This document shows, piece after piece, positions 1 to 10,304 of a DNA stretch of 64,000 nt (position 1 is the stretch's first letter; each line of letters opens with the position of its first letter). The notes under the pieces were generated by a model. That model had not been told where the DNA came from and ran no database searches. It saw only the letters and a list, made by a program, of their open reading frames with translations. Origin of the DNA: Arion vulgaris. Its lineage: Eukaryota; Mollusca; Gastropoda; Stylommatophora; Arionidae. The DNA lies in NCBI GenBank assembly GCA_020796225.1, contig CM036765.1, positions 3,618,228 to 3,682,227 on the forward strand. Direction: 5' to 3'. A program made the position numbers and the translations under genes.

Positions 1-300
1 CACTGGTCTATGTTGTTGGTTGCGCTGTACAAGCAAATCTGATCCTAGTGGAAGTTATTTTTCAACGATATGATTTTACACTGTCTATGCTCTTACAGCG
101 TTCAAGAAGTACTCAAGTGTGTCGCACTGTAGCAACTATTAGGAATATCTATTTGATCTTTGGTGAAGTGGAAAGAGAAATTAAGTAGTCTGTCATTGGT
201 CTTTACGGTATTCAAGATATCTTCACATTCACGAGATCCACACTCAAAACTGAGGCAGTGAGACTTCATACTAACAAGGTTCTAGCTTCCCTGGAAGATA
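1..300. other. No recognisable feature
   Basis: I see no coding motif, repeat end or tandem structure here. The stretch is of ordinary composition and abuts the minisatellite that starts near 320. Confidence 0.5.
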
Positions 301-319
301 GACACTTTTGAAGCAATAT

Positions 320-510
320 TTGTCTTCTGATTTCTCACACGATGCACAGAACTATCGGTCATGTTCAGGAAGGTGTTGTTCTTCTTCTTCTGATTTCTCA
401 CATGCACAGAACTATCGGTCATGTTCAAGAAGGTTTTGTTCTTCTTCTGATTTCTCACACGATGCACAGAACTATCGGTCATGTTCAGGAAGGTGTTGTT
501 CTTCTTCTTC
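320..510. repeat. 60-bp minisatellite, 3 copies, at SINE D end
   Basis: Three copies of a unit of about 57-63 bp (GATTTCTCACACGATGCACA...) start near 329, 392 and 449. Length differences lie mainly in a (CTT)n run at the end of each unit. The last (CTT)n run merges with the (CTT)n end of the adjacent SINE D copy, so the array sits exactly at that element's tail. Open frames on both strands here are by-products of the repeat. Confidence 0.9.
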
Positions 511-760
511 TTCGAACGTTCCATATCGACTACTGTTAACCACTCTTTGGGATTTGTATGTCATCTGAGTCAAGAGCAATTGTATGTTGTCAGTTATCGC
601 CTACAAGTATACCAGAACATCCGATTTCTGCAACGTTTTTTTACTAGGTAGCTTCCCATTCCCTACCTCGGTTGCCTTGTAGATCGCAGTGTTACTATTC
701 TTTGCTTCTCCGTGGACCCAGCAGAACATGCATGAAGGAATCGTATGATATAGAGACAAT
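500..760 (-). mobile_element. SINE D copy 1
   Basis: This is the first of about 14 copies of an interspersed repeat of about 250 bp. In plus orientation it runs from (CTT)n through TTAACCACTCTTTG, ATGATCTGAG-like, GCCTACAAGTA, ACATCCGATTTCTGC, ACTAGGTAGCTTCC and GTTACTATTCTTTGCT to a CCGTGGACCCAGCA end. I set the sense strand as the one ending in (GAA)n, since SINE tails are simple repeats. No clear pol III A or B box is visible, so class is uncertain: a SINE or another short nonautonomous element. Confidence 0.8.
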
Positions 761-824
761 CCTCCTGGACCCAGCAGCATACATGCGATGAAGGAATCGT
801 ATATAGATATAGAGACAATCCTCC
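716..824. repeat. Short tandem duplication, about 60 bp x2
   Basis: Two copies of a unit with GGACCCAGCAG, GATGAAGGAATCGTAT and TAGAGACAATCCTCC occur head to tail. The duplication starts in the outer end of the SINE D copy before it. Confidence 0.8.
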
Positions 825-839
825 GGTGCCATAGGATTC

Positions 840-1280
840 CATATATTTGTGTTCACATTAGTCACACTGCTTAAGATCTTTTCGTCAAGCTGTTTGATGT
901 CACATACTCACCGATCACAAAACTTTACGAAGCAAAGACTCGCCTGAAACATTCCAGAAAATGATGTGAGGTGGTTAATAAACGAGGATACAGTCAGAAC
1001 GACAGTATAATACTCTAAACATGAAAATCACAGACCCAGTCTTCAGACTTCAGACGGACATTGCAGTCTCAGAGCACCTTCCAGAATGGGTCTCATGGAC
1101 TCGTGCATGCACATGGTGCACAAGCAGTCCAGGCACATCCTATCAAGACTGACCAGCCTGAGCAGTGTGAGGATGGAATCTCGGATCAACAGAAACAACC
1201 CTCAAAACAAATTTGGGGACCGGTTAAGACCTCAAGCGCACCACCCTGTTTATGACACATACCGGATTAGTCGAAGCAGA
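840..1280. other. No recognisable feature
   Basis: Two short overlapping open frames of 64 and 71 residues lie near 1,061-1,301. Neither shows a known motif or low-complexity bias that I recognise. I do not call a gene. Confidence 0.45.
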
Positions 1281-1297
1281 AGAAGGAATGTAGTGTA

Positions 1298-1442
1298 CTG
1301 AACAACATTGGCCATAGAACAGTGCTGTGGTAACGTGACATAGAACAGTGTTGGCAACATGGCCATAGAACAGAAGTGTTGTGCAACATTGCCCATAGAA
1401 CATGCTGTGGTAACATTGGCCAGAAAAGTGCTGTGGTAACAA
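1298..1442. repeat. Degenerate minisatellite around CATAGAACAGTG
   Basis: Four or five decayed copies of a 30-40 bp unit share CCATAGAACA and GCTGTGGTAAC. Minus-strand open frames here arise from the repeat. Confidence 0.75.
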
Positions 1443-1544
1443 ATTTTCTTACACTAAATATGATAGAAATCCTCAAAGTTGCAGTAGAGTTCAGGGAATT
1501 GTCTTTAAGAAGTTAAGATGTATTTGTTTATAAAAGCAACTCGC

Positions 1545-1795
1545 TGTTGCCGATGCTTCCTGGAGCAAAGAATAGCAACACTGCAACCTCAAAGGCAGAT
1601 TGGAAGAGGCGACAGAGGTAGGGCTAAGATGCTAACCTAGTAAATAAGAATACGTCTCATAAATCGGATGTGCTGACTTCTTGTATTCGCAAGCATGCAC
1701 AACGTACAATCGATCTTAAAGGCTCAGATCCTATTCAAATCACAGAGTGATTAAAAGGTTGTTTATGGAGCTAAAATGAAGAAGAAGAAGAAGTT
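1545..1795 (+). mobile_element. SINE D copy 2
   Basis: The copy is in sense orientation and ends in a clear GAAGAAGAAGAAGAAG tail at 1,778-1,793. It keeps AGCAAAGAATAGCAACACTGC, CCTAGTAAATAA and ATCGGATGTGCTG. It is the best view of the (GAA)n tail and the reason for the orientation used here. Confidence 0.82.
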
Positions 1796-1799
1796 TATT

Positions 1800-2185
1800 G
1801 AGAATCAAAGCACTTACAAAAGTCACCAATGCAAGAATCATAGTCATCGATCAATCAATCAATCATGCAATTGTCAATCATTCAATCAATCAAACAGATT
1901 TTAAATTTCTCTCTTCTTGCGTTGGTATGATCGAATTAATTTCATCTACGTCTTTGAAGATAAAAACAACTTTCATTTGAGAAAGTAAAGCTTAACCGAC
2001 CGTAACCTATCTGTTGATTTATTAGATGCTACCCAAGATAAATCGTGTCGTGGGAGAACTTAATCCTTCTGTAGCTATAATCGGCTTTAGATAATCCTCT
2101 ATCCTTTGATATGACACAGGATAACAAAAACATCAACTGGGAAAATAACATACTTCTTCTACTACTTCTTCTTGCAAACACTCAT
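1800..2185. other. No gene; (ATCA)n microsatellite
   Basis: An ATCAATCAATCAATCA run at about 1,849-1,865 is the only structure. This is the same simple repeat that forms the SINE A tail, but no SINE A body is recognisable next to it. Confidence 0.5.
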
Positions 2186-2342
2186 GCTCATGTGTTGTCG
2201 GTGCTCGACAAGGGAGCAATGAATAGTAACACCGCGACCTACAAGACATGTGGTTAGAGACGAAATGGCTCTTAGGCTCAGATCACATACAATTATAAAG
2301 AATGTTTAACAAGTTGTCAATATGGAGCGTTGGAAGAAGACG
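2186..2342 (+). mobile_element. SINE D copy 3, internally deleted
   Basis: The sense-strand start (TGTGTTGTCGGTGCTCGACA) runs to AAGACATGTGGTTAGAG, then jumps to TGGCTCTTAGGCTCAGATCAC and the GGAGCGTTGGAAGAAG tail. About 90 bp of the middle are missing. It lies tail to tail with the next copy. Confidence 0.8.
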
Positions 2343-2354
2343 AAATAAAACGAA

Positions 2355-2590
2355 CGTTACATATTGACCACTTGTTAACCGCTCTTTGCCATTTGTATAT
2401 GATCTGAGGCTAAGAGCGATTGCATGTTGTACCAGTTATGCGCCTACAAGTAGACCGGCACATCCAATTTCTGAGAAGCTTTTTATTAACTAGGATAGCT
2501 TCCCTAGGTCCCTCTTGCAACATGCATTGTAATTCACAGATTTACTATTCTTTTGCTCCCCGTGGTCCCAGCAACACACAGGGATGAAGG
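2355..2590 (-). mobile_element. SINE D copy 4
   Basis: A nearly full antisense copy from TATTGACCACTTGTTAACC to GTGGTCCCAGCAACACAC. Together with copy 3 it forms an inverted pair about 12 bp apart. Confidence 0.85.
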
Positions 2591-2664
2591 CAAAACATCG
2601 CAAATACACATCAGATCCATGCCTCTCTTATAGTCAGATATTAAATGATGAATAACGCCCGTGT

Positions 2665-2813
2665 GTTGTCGAGGCCCACAAGAGAAGAAAAGAATAGTAC
2701 CACTACGTCCTACAAGGCGCCTAAGAGCAGTTGTGCGTTGTGCTAGTTATACGCCCACAAGTAGGCCAGCACATCCGATTTCTGCGACGATTTTTGTTGA
2801 CTAGGGTAGCTTC
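2665..2813 (-). mobile_element. SINE D copy 5, left part, rearranged
   Basis: The first 55 bp read as a sense-strand head (CCCGTGTGTTGTCGAGGCCC). The rest reads antisense from GCCTAAGAGCAGTTGTGCG to GACTAGGGTAGCTTC, so an inversion or recombination has joined two orientations. The antisense part stops abruptly at 2,813 where a LINE begins. The missing remainder resumes at 5,256. Confidence 0.82.
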
Positions 2814-5255
2814 AGTTAGAAGATGAGGTGAGTGCGGAAGAATGCTGGCAGCAAGCAAAAACATATTTGGAATGAAAAGTGCACAGTGGTATTGGGAAAG
2901 AAGGAGCGGAATCATAAGGCATTGATAACTACAGAAACTCTCAAGGAATAGAAAAAGGAAAAGAGAAAATCAGATTTAAATAATAGCAAAACTAGAACTA
3001 CAAAGCCAAGCCCAAGAAAAATACACAGAAGCTAGCAAGAAAGTGAAGAAACAAATAAGGTTAGATAAAAGACAATACGTAGAAGATCTAGCAAGAGAAG
3101 CAGAGGTAGCTGCAGGAAAAGTAAACCTCAGAAATCTTTACGACACCACTAGAAAGCTAACATGTCAACCAAGTGGGCTGATTAAAAATGGTAGTGGGGA
3201 AACTATCACTAATGTTAGAGACCAAATGGAAAGATGGATGGAATACTTCAAGGAACTCCTGAACAGACCAGCACCTACAAACCCCCAGATATCCAACCGA
3301 CAGAAATTGACTTGGACGTCAACTGGGAGAAGCCATCCAAAGAGGAGATTAGTAAAGCCATCAAACTTTTGAAAGATTGGAAAGTGGGTGGTCCAGGTGG
3401 TATTCCAGCGGAGGCGGTTAAAGCCAACATAAACACATGTACATAAATAATGTATAAATTATTTCGCAGAATCTGGGAGACTGGAGAAATACCAGCAAAC
3501 TGGAGAGAAGGATACCTGGTGAAGCTACCAAAGAAATTCCAGCAAACTGGAGAGAAGGATACCTGGTGAAGCTACCAAAGAAATTCCAGCAAACTGGAGA
3601 GAAGGATACCTGGTGAAGCTACCAAAGAAATCCAGAAACTGGAAATAGAGAAATAACTGTGCCAGTACCTAGGAAAATCAGCAAACTGGAGAGAAGAGAT
3701 GCCATGGTAAAGCTAAGAGATGAACACTTCCAGCAAACTAGAGATGACAGATACCCATGCTACCAAAGAAATACCAGCAAACTGGAGAGAAGGATACCTG
3801 GTGAAGCTACCAAAGAAATTCCAGCAAACTGGAGAGAAGGATACCTGGTGAAGCTACCAAAGAAATTCCAGCAAACTGGAGAGAAGGATACCTGGTGAAG
3901 CTACCAAAGAAATACCAGCAAACTGGAGAGAAGGATACCTGGTGAAGCTACCAAAGAAAGGGGATCTTCAGAAGTGTGAAAACTATAGAGAAATAATGCT
4001 GTTGCCAGTACCTGGGAAAATACTAAGCAGAGTCATCCCGGAGAGACTGAGAGATGCCATCGATATAAAGCTAAGAGATGAACAGGAAGGCTTCCAACCA
4101 AATAGATCATGTTCTGACCAGATAGCCACATTACGTATAATAATAGAGCACATTATTGAATGGAAATCGCCACTTTATATCGGATTATGAGAAGGCTTTT
4201 GACAGTATTGATAGGGAAACCCTTTGCAAATTGATGAGGCATTATGGAATCCCACAGAAAATTATTAACCTAATAAAAGCAGCATATACAGATATGAAAT
4301 GTAGAGTTCTTCATGAAGGTAAACTAACAGACACTTTTGGAATAGAAACAGGAGTGCGTCAGGAATGTCTTCTATCACCTTTGTTGTTCTTACTGACAAT
4401 AGACTGGATTATAAAGACAGCAGTAACGAACACCAAAAATGGAATCCAATAGACTCTGACAGAACAACTAGAAGATCTGGACTTCGCTGATGATATAGCC
4501 CTTCTGTCACATACACGAAATCAGATGCAGGATAAGCTAAAACACTTTATTTAAAGTCCCAGCAACTAGGCTAAACATTCATAAGGGAAAACAAAGATAA
4601 TGAGAATTAACCAACAAACGACAACTCGCTCTCCCTGGGGGAAATCCCACTTCAAGAGGTAGAATCATACACATATTTGGGTAGCAATGTAGACAAAGAG
4701 GGTGGAACAGATAGAGATGTTAAAATAAGAACACAGAAGGCAAGAGAAGCTTTCATTTCACTGGGAAACATATGGAAGTCTAAAGAAATCAAATCTATTA
4801 AAAAATTCGGATATTTAACCAAATGTTAAAGTAGTTCTACTGTATGGGTCAGAAACATGGAGAACAACTAAAACAATAGGACATAAATTGCAAACATTCA
4901 TCAACTGGTGTCTGCGCAGAATAGAGGGAATAAGATGGTATGATAGGGTAACAAATGAGGAACTTATGGAGAGAACCAGACAGTTTCCGGTGGACCAAGA
5001 GATTAAAAAAAGACGCTGGCGCTGGATAGGACACGCGAAAACCTGAGGGGAATATAACAAGAAGGGTCCTTGCCTGGAACCCGTAGGGACAAAGAAGAAA
5101 GGGGAGGCCGAGAAATACATGGAGACGAGATTTGGAGGCAGAGATCAACAATATAAAGAAGAGCTGGAGGAGCTGCAGGAGATAGCTAGAGATAGGAAGA
5201 CTTGGCATGAGTTGGTTGAGCGCCTATCCGTGTTTAAAAGGCAGCGAGAGAGAGC
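2814..5255 (+). mobile_element. LINE A: 5'-truncated non-LTR retrotransposon
   Basis: Broken reading frames give the linker (KKQIRLDKRQYVEDLA, about 3,043), the start of the reverse transcriptase (WKVGGPGGIPAEAVKA, about 3,380-3,425), palm motifs (YEKAFDSIDRETL; RQECLLSP near 4,360, with E where G is usual), FADD at 4,483-4,494, and the C-terminal RWRWIGH-like segment near 5,015. No endonuclease domain is present, so the element is 5'-truncated. A 47-bp tandem expansion and several stops kill the frame. The motifs resemble RTE/Jockey-type LINEs; clade is not certain. AGCTTC flanks both ends (2,808-2,813; 5,256-5,261), fitting a target-site duplication. Confidence 0.85.
3483..3960. repeat. 47-bp tandem array inside LINE A
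   Basis: About nine units (AAACTGGAGAGAAGGATACC, CTGGTGAAGCTACCAAAGAA) are iterated within the coding region for the NWREGYLVKLPKK segment. The period of 47 is not a multiple of three, so the array shifts the frame. Units near 3,630-3,770 are mixed with sequence that belongs downstream at 3,985-4,095. Confidence 0.9.
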
Positions 5256-5360
5256 AGCTTCCATAGGTCTCTACCTCAGTCGCTTCTTATTACATGCTTT
5301 GTAGGTCGAGTGGTACTATTATTTGCTCCCTTGTGAGCCCAGGCAATACACGGGGAAGAT
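5256..5360 (-). mobile_element. SINE D copy 5, right part
   Basis: Antisense SINE D resumes with AGCTTCCATAGGTCTCTACC and continues through CTTGTAGG-like and TACTATTATTTGCTCCC to GGCAATACACGGGG. Joined to 2,665-2,813 across the LINE it makes a continuous copy, which dates the LINE insertion after the SINE D insertion. Confidence 0.85.
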
Positions 5361-5427
5361 AACATGACAATATGAACATTATGTGCTGATCATATTGTAG
5401 CACGTACTATACATATTTATCAGAATC

Positions 5428-6085
5428 ACGGTAGTCTCTGCGGCGTAGTGACTAGGTGCTCCCCTCTAGTTTCAAGCTGCTCGTTTCTCTATCTCATGGA
5501 GCCACCAGCATATTTTTCCAGAGATTCCTGATCTTAGTGGGGTGAGATCGAGTTCCTCTATGGAGATCCCTATCGGTAGAAATCAGACGAATAGAAACGT
5601 ATTTCCCATGTTCAAGTTGAGCACGTAAAAGAACTCTTGAACGTTCAAAATCGAGAAGAGCAGGCTGGAAAGCCGCCTGACTGAACAAAATCGCGAGAAG
5701 AGCAGGTGGAAAGCCACTGCCTGGACAATCAAAATCCGCGAGAAGAGCAGGCTGGAAAGCCACTGCCTGGACAAAATCGAGAAGAGCAGACTGGAAAGCC
5801 ACTGCCTGGACACAGTCCGGAGAAGAGCAGGCTGGAAAGCCACTGCCTTTGACAAAATATCTGACAAAATATTAAAAAAAAATAAAATTTCTACAAAATA
5901 ATTTTTCTAACTTCATAAATTACATTGGGAAATTACATCTGGGAACCTCACATGTGCTATGGAGTTCGTGCACTGCCGCTGATATCATCCTGTCTTTAAC
6001 AAAACAAAACGAGATGAGATTACATATGGCACCAAAGTGCAATGACGATGGTCACATCCATCACTCAATGTATCAATCAAAGAAA
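5428..6085 (+). mobile_element. SINE A copy 1 with internal tandem expansion
   Basis: The tRNA-like head begins GTAGTCTCTGCGGCGTAGTG. The body follows the order seen in other copies: GGTGAGATCGAGTTCC, CCTATCGG, CCATGTTCAAGTTGAGCACG, GAGAAGAGCAGGCTGG, AAATTACATTGGG, GAGTTCGTGCACTGCCGCTG, CACCAAAGTGCAATGACGAT, then a TCAA-rich tail. Between the GAGAAGAGCAG segment and an A-rich stretch the copy holds a five-fold tandem repeat. Confidence 0.83.
5648..5850. repeat. 39-bp internal array of SINE A, 5 copies
   Basis: The unit is GAGAAGAGCAGGCTGGAAAG followed by CCACTGCCTGGACAAAATC. Unit length varies a little through small indels. The same segment is single copy in the SINE A at 29.3 kb, so the amplification is local to this copy. 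Minus-strand frames rich in FQPALL come from the repeat. Confidence 0.9.
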
Positions 6086-6095
6086 GCAAGTGTTT

Positions 6096-6340
6096 ACAGC
6101 CGAAGATTGACTTCATTGCGCCAGGATTTATCTCTTATTGCTCGGTTCCTCTATGTAGAAAGGGCACGCCACCTGCCGAATGTTTGCACAAAGCACAAAC
6201 TCCATAGCTCCGACAACAATCCTAGGGTTTCTGGAAAAAAATTCACTCGTGAACAGAATGTCGCAGCCGGATTCGGACCTTCTTAAAAATACAGAAGAGC
6301 ATATGGCACTAGGCAAACCACTTAGCGACAGGACTCTCAA
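6096..6340 (-). mobile_element. SINE B copy 1
   Basis: Reverse-oriented copy. Shared blocks, as read on the plus strand, are AGCCGAAGATTGACTTCATT, GCACAAACTCCATAGCTCCG, ACAACAATCCTAGGG, TTCACTCGTGAACAGAA and a tRNA-like head (GGATTCGGACC near 6,270 is the reverse of a B box). It starts about 11 bp after the SINE A tail. Confidence 0.78.
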
Positions 6341-6427
6341 ATAAATGGCAGACTACCGTCCAAGAAGATGCCTAGATAAACCAAACAATAATATGAAATA
6401 CAAGCAAATAGAATGTAAATGCTGATA

Positions 6428-6493
6428 CGAACATAATAACAGTTTACTAAGTGCATTAGAACATAATAACAGCTTACTAAGTGCATTAGAACA
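6428..6493. repeat. 32-bp tandem duplication
   Basis: Two copies of GAACATAATAACAG(T/C)TTACTAAGTGCATTA occur in tandem, with no other feature recognised up to 7,030. Confidence 0.8.
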
Positions 6494-7030
6494 ATCACAC
6501 ACAAGATCTCTACATTCATCAATTAATTTATCAATCAAGGAAAGCAAACTTTCATGGAAAAATCAGTCATAGTCGCCATATAACGCTCCATGACTACGAA
6601 TGAATTCAAAGCGGACATACAGAAGGGGTAAAAGAACGACAGTATCACAAGAGGAACATTATCAGAACAAAACTGAAGATAAAACACTTTATTTAGTCCT
6701 TGCAGAGGGCATTGAACTTGCTTTATTAAAAATTCTGATAATTTGAAAAGAAGTGAAACAAAACAAAACAGAATATCAGAACACTGTATTTTGGCATGCA
6801 CCAAAAGCGCTATTTCAGTCAACAGAAGGAAACCCAATGTGCGAGCCTGGTGGATTAAAAGTGCAGACCATGCGCAATTTCAATAGCAACACTGGTCGTT
6901 TGAAGAAGTAGAATTAAGATGTAGTACTCACGCAGTATGATCATTTATTCTGATAGAATACTGAGATTCGGTTACAGACGAGACTTGTCGTTACTTCTTA
7001 ATGAGATGTAACATATTGTAGGATTCGTAG
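6494..7030. other. No recognisable feature
   Basis: No motif, tandem repeat or repeat family is recognised. Short frames are AT-rich and unconvincing. Confidence 0.45.
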
Positions 7031-7034
7031 ATTC

Positions 7035-7572
7035 GAATTGATTAATTCATTGATGAATATGAACATCATTTTTGTATTTCGGTGAATAACCATGTGTGCT
7101 CTCATCTCTTTCTTATACAGATCTCAGCGGCAGTGCACGAACATCATAGCACCGGCAAGGGTCCCGATGTAATTTAGAAGACAGTGAAGATATTTTGTAG
7201 TGTTTTTATTTTTAAACTTTTCTAATTCGAATTTTGCCCAAGCAGCGGCTTTCCAGCATCTCTTTTAGATTTTGAACTGCCCAGTGTTCTTTACATGTTC
7301 AAATTGAACTGCCCAGTGTTCTTACTGTTCAAATTGAACTGCCAGTGTTCTTTACATGTTCAAATTGAACTGCCCAGTGTTCTTTACATGCTCAAATTGA
7401 GCATGGGACCTACATTTTGTCGTCCGTCTCCGATAGGACTATAAACTCGATCTCACCTACACTGACATCATGGATCTCTAACAAAATATCCAGATGGCTC
7501 ATCGAGGAAGCGAACCTGGGGCATTTTGCTCGAGAGACGAGCTCCTAATCTCTACAGCACAGAGACCCCTCC
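7035..7572 (-). mobile_element. SINE A copy 2 with internal tandem expansion
   Basis: Reading the plus strand, the tail side comes first (TTCGGTGAATAACCATGTGT, GCAGTGCACGAACATC, ACCGGCAAGGGTCCCGATGT). The internal array follows, then one copy of the CGTCCGTCTCCGATAGGACT segment (the unit of the 36-45 kb satellite). It ends in the tRNA-like head (GAGGAAGCGAACCTGG, CTACAGCACAGAGAC). Confidence 0.83.
7273..7403. repeat. 32-bp internal array of SINE A, 4 copies
   Basis: The unit is GAACTGCCCAGTGTTCTTTA followed by CATGTTCAAATT. It corresponds to the part of SINE A just upstream, on the sense strand, of the 39-bp segment amplified in copy 1. It is single copy in other SINE A copies. Confidence 0.9.
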
Positions 7573-7965
7573 CCGATTGACACATATGGAACGTTGCTTT
7601 GAATGTGACGGCAAACTGGATGGCAGGCAAACCAAGTAGTCTAAAAAAGACTGGTAACCTGGGCAGATGACGCTCAACAACCAGGGAGGGAAGGTTGTCT
7701 AAGGGTAACCACTGTAAAAAAATAGCAACCTGCTGTCTTGTAGGTCGGCTGGAGATAGTCAAAGACTGACGGAGAGGCGAATCAGTAAACGCTGGCTAAA
7801 ACCGGACATATCGCTGAAGGATAAGCACCAGAGCTCCAAATGGCGCTTAGATGTGAAGAAACACACCAATGCTAAGGATGCACGAATCAGATTTCCACAT
7901 GAATAAGATTTATGGGGAAATCTGGTACATCAGTCTAAGCGGTGATCGCGAGAGAGAGACCAAGC
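7573..7965 (-). mobile_element. SINE C copy 1
   Basis: This stretch matches 18,525-18,900 in opposite orientation: GGCAAACCAAGTAGTC, GGGCAGATGACGCTCAACA, GTAGGTCGGCTGG, AGTAAACGCTGGCTAAAACC, GATAAGCACCAGAGCTCCAA, AATCAGATTTCCACATGAAT, AGCGGTGATCGCGAGAGAGA. It directly abuts the SINE A head. The frame on the minus strand is not conserved between copies. Confidence 0.78.
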
Positions 7966-8069
7966 ATTCATTCTATTGTAAAACAATACATATGTGGCCT
8001 CCAGTGCTTTTGTTATCTGTTGATTTATTGTCCATGTCTTACAACCTCTATATCAGTATTAAATTGTAT

Positions 8070-8512
8070 ATGTAGCAGTGAAGATCTTTCTAAGTTATCT
8101 CATTAAATATTGACTATATGTAGCATTGAAGATCTTTCTAAGTTTTCTCATTAAATATTGGTTATATGTAGCAGTGAAGATCTTTCTAAGTTATCTCATT
8201 AAATATTGGTTATATGTAACAGTGAAGATCTTTCTAAGTTATCTCATTAAATATTGGTTATATGTAGCAGTGAAGATCTTTCTAAGTTATCTCATTAAAT
8301 ATTATTTATATGTAACAGTGAAGATCTTTCTAAGTTATCTCATTAAATATTGGCTATATGTAGCAGTGAAGATCTTGTTATCTTTAATATTCTATAAGTA
8401 TGAAATCCATTATCCATTAAATATTGGTTATATGTACAGTGAAGATCTTTCTAAGTTATCTCATTAAATATTGTATATGTACAGTGAAGATCTTTCTAAG
8501 TTTTCATTAAAT
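8070..8512. repeat. 48-bp minisatellite, about 9 copies
   Basis: The unit is GTAGCAGTGAAGATCTTTCT, then AAGTTATCTCATTAAATATTG and GTTATAT. The period is 48, so a plus-strand frame of 16-residue repeats stays open. I treat that frame as a by-product. The last units are damaged by indels. Confidence 0.92.
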
Positions 8513-8514
8513 GT

Positions 8515-8850
8515 CCGAAAAATGAAGCTGCCTCTTTCTTCTGTTGCAAATGATCTATCTTTCTCTGCCAGTTAATTTCTTTCAGAACGATGTCTTCTTT
8601 TCTGCAATCCTAGTTTGATCACAGTGCCAGGGTAAGACAACATTTCTAGAGCTAGCTTTTGTGTGCGCTTACTAAACAGTGTATTTCGTTGCCTCTGTTT
8701 CCTTTGAAGTTCACCTTTTGCGTGGATGGCCTTTTCTTCTTCCTCTTGTTCTTCTTCTTGTTCTTTGCGTTCGTTCTCGCAACCAATTTTATCATTCGTT
8801 TTCTGATATATAATTGATCTTTGACAAGAACGTTTTTACATTGTGCCAAA
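8515..8850 (-). mobile_element. LINE F fragment 1 (3' coding end)
   Basis: Reverse-strand match to 20,980-21,140 and to 28,290-28,400: CAGTGCCAGGGTAAGACAAC, GTTGCCTCTGTTTCC, GAAGTTCACCTTTTGCGTGG. The minus-strand frame holds a K/R-rich segment and the shared VNFKGNRGNE(I/N)HCL peptide. It is a broken C-terminal LINE fragment. Confidence 0.65.
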
Positions 8851-8935
8851 TTATGCGCCGATGGTGACTAGGCCAGCACATTCGATTTAGTGCCAGCATT
8901 TTATTTACTAGCGTAGCTTGCTCTAGGATTGCCGT
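8850..8935 (-). mobile_element. SINE D copy 6, partial
   Basis: Only the middle third is present (TTATGCGCC, TAGGCCAGCACATTCGATTT, TTTATTTACTAGCGTAGCTT). Confidence 0.7.
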
Positions 8936-9700
8936 TTTACAATCATCTTTCGCCGTATATTTGGGCTTTATGATCTACGCCAAAGAGCTGTACAGTCTTT
9001 CTGACTATGTTCCAGACTAGAAACATTTTTCAGTATTCTTGGGGCACATAAGCTTCTCCTGGTACGGCATTTTACTAGTGTAACACACCGCGAAAAGTGT
9101 CGGCCTTGGCTATTGTTCGGAGTTGGACAGCCTGTCAAATCTTTACAATGTCGGCCTTACTTTTCTGACCAAGTAGAGTTTATTCCGGAACAGGAACATT
9201 CTCTGCTTTTTCGAGGCGCGTGTCGGCACTTGGCAATTTCCAGTTTCTACTCTACATTTTTCCTGGCCCCAGGAAACTCTGGACTGGGGCTGCGCACAAA
9301 TAATGTACAGGGTCGTTTCATTGAGTGCTATCGGCGCAACTTGGATTTTGCGCTCGCCAAACATCACCCGCCCCGGTTTCTCCGTGGATGTTAGTTGTAA
9401 GAACAACGGTACCGTTCCCAGTAGTTTCGTGGAAGGCAGTTTCGTTAAGTGCTAAAACATAACTTTAGGATTTGCGCTCGGCTAACTTTACCCAATAGAT
9501 ATATCTACGCTTGGCCTCTTGTACAGAGTTAACTGCAATCTTATCTTTGTCGTCACTTCGCATTGTATCTTTTCCAACGATCCTTGCCGAGAGCTGGCAA
9601 AGGCGTTGCCACTATTACTTCAAGGGGACGTGAATGTTTTCCTCCTGACGATTCGTACCGTGTCAATTTTATACGATTCGTTTTTCAATTTATTTCGCTT
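8936..9700. other. No gene; weak internal duplication
   Basis: A phrase with GGTCGTTTCATTGAGTGCTA (9,310) and GGATTTTGCGCTCG recurs in decayed form at 9,430-9,490. Overlapping frames on both strands at 9,113-9,406 lack any motif I recognise. Confidence 0.4.
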
Positions 9701-9702
9701 TT

Positions 9703-9858
9703 CCCGTCGGCTGGGAGAGATGTGCAGAGACAGTCACTCGACAGTCGGCAGGGAGAGATGGGCAGAGACAGTCACTCAGCAGTCGGCCGGGAGAGATGTG
9801 CGGAGACAGTCACTCGGCAGTCGGCCGGGAGAGATGTGCAGAGACAGTCACTCGGGGA
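9703..9858. repeat. 38-bp minisatellite, 4 copies
   Basis: The unit is GGGAGAGATGTGCAGAGACA followed by GTCACTCGGCAGTCGGCC. Two overlapping plus-strand frames run through it. Confidence 0.9.
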
Positions 9859-9859
9859 T

Positions 9860-10060
9860 TCTACTCGTTTATCTTGCGAGTAGATCTCGTATAACATAAC
9901 TGCTTGCATTCTACTTATACCAGAGTAGCTCACCCTCGACCCCTACCCGCTTAGCCAGACAGGATCCCCTGTCTGTTTCCATGGTCACCACGAAAGGGTG
10001 GGGTAGGATCTTGATTAGTGCCAGCTCACTAATCCTGGAGCGCCGTTGTCCCTAGAATTG
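9860..10060. other. Unassigned segment, relatively GC-rich
   Basis: It includes a small inverted motif, AGACAGGATCCCCTGTCT, near 9,957. No second copy occurs in the window and the class is unknown. Confidence 0.35.
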
Positions 10061-10300
10061 CATTTTTGACCACTGACGGCCTTTTGATTTGTGTCCACTG
10101 TATTGGAGTAACATTGCTCTTTGATGCGAACTGACTGTTGGTAATCTGCTTGTGTGGTCGAACCATTTAATTTGTTGTTTCTTGATGAAGCTCAGTACTG
10201 ATGTTGTACCCATCTTGATTAATTAAATCTTCATTTATAAACCTGTCTCTTCTTGTATATAATCAGAATACTCCCAGCATTCTGCCAGACACTTCATTTC
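10060..10300 (-). mobile_element. LINE F fragment 2 (3' coding end)
   Basis: Matches 21,120-21,330 in the same orientation: TGTATTGGAGTAACATTGCT, TTTGTTGTTTCTTGATGAAG, AGTACTGATGTTG, CCCAGCATTCTGCC. The reverse strand reads like a LINE C-terminus (FIKKQQ-like peptide near 10,170). It is cut at 10,300 by a SINE D. Confidence 0.65.
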
Positions 10301-10304
10301 TGCA

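Noticed and set aside
1061..1301. Short overlapping frames as small proteins
   Set aside because: Two phases are open over the same bases with no motif, and nothing supports either one.
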